Shown here: positions 11,757-11,826 of the stretch, piece after piece
Numbering within the stretch: position 1 is the stretch's first letter
Layout of the letters: the number at the start of each line of letters is the position of its first letter
From: Clostridia bacterium
Lineage (GTDB): Bacteria; Bacillota; Clostridia; Oscillospirales; Acutalibacteraceae
Assembly: GCA_900757335.1 (NCBI GenBank)
Contig: CAAENL010000182.1
Span: 1 to 11,826, forward strand
Direction of reading: 5' to 3'
DNA: 11,826 nucleotides
The notes under the pieces: generated by a model
What the model was told of the DNA's origin: nothing
Database searches by the model: none
The model's input: only the letters and a program-made list of their open reading frames with translations
Position numbers and translations under genes: made by a program

Positions 11757-11826
11757 TTAATATAGGATGTCATCTTTCGAGTTCAAAAGGATTTTGTGCA
11801 ATGGCGAAAACCGCTTTGAGTATAGG
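11753..11826 (+). CDS. nfo: Endonuclease IV (deoxyribonuclease IV), 3' partial
   Basis: Only the first 24 codons lie in the window. The N terminus MINIGCHLSSSKGF is the characteristic first strand and loop of endonuclease IV, a zinc-dependent AP endonuclease of base excision repair that cleaves 5' to abasic sites. The continuation CAMAKTALSIG fits the family's next helix, which leads to the GANTFQ region beyond the window. The catalytic zinc ligands lie further downstream and cannot be checked. The ATG overlaps the stop of a possible 8-codon leader ORF, and a TATAAT lies about 65 bases upstream. Confidence 0.85.
   Translation, partial: MINIGCHLSSSKGFCAMAKTALSI

Noticed and set aside
1..11826. 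tRNA or rRNA genes, transposases, integrases
   Set aside because: I looked for cloverleaf-like sequence, rRNA segments and mobile-element protein motifs and saw none.

Overview
The window looks like chromosomal DNA of a low-GC Gram-positive bacterium, most likely a clostridial member of the Bacillota. Evidence: AT-rich sequence, strong Shine-Dalgarno sites, sigma-A-like promoters, a DUF421/DUF4363 membrane pair, a clostridial-type phosphoglycosyl transferase and the start of an endonuclease IV gene. Species cannot be read from the sequence.

Layout. 1-590: the 3' end of an unknown acidic protein gene with its terminator, then a start-less Cys-rich coding remnant followed by a second, closely similar terminator. 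643-1706 (minus): a two-gene operon, DUF421 (YetF-like) then DUF4363, overlapping by ATGA. 1801-5320 (plus): a compact surface-glycan operon with a near-consensus promoter, an undecaprenyl-phosphate sugar-1-phosphate transferase, a DegT-type PLP aminotransferase, an O-antigen ligase/polymerase-like membrane protein and a clear terminator. The first two genes start with TTG and the third perhaps with CTG.

5437-10019 (plus): the accessory core. Two large, highly charged helical proteins (622 and 724 aa) have no signal peptide or membrane segment and share an architecture: a Lys-rich amphipathic N terminus, a similar first domain, and long helices separated by low-complexity linkers. The second carries six 12-residue acidic repeats and about four 13-residue proline/acidic repeats (DVPPPPPPEDDID type). 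I do not recognise either family.

10191-11642 (minus): a decaying array of short single-pass membrane protein genes behind a strong promoter and ended by a 15-bp hairpin plus U-tract. From the promoter the order is: a 54-aa type I gene, two type II pseudogenes, an intact 82-aa type II gene and a 71-aa type I gene. The pseudogenes align residue by residue with the intact copy through frameshifts and nonsense codons.

11730-11826 (plus): a possible 8-codon leader ORF whose TGA overlaps the ATG of an endonuclease IV gene (nfo) that runs out of the window.

Most worth following up: the paired helical proteins with acidic and polyproline repeats, and the adjacent small membrane-protein array. Any functional link between them rests only on adjacency.
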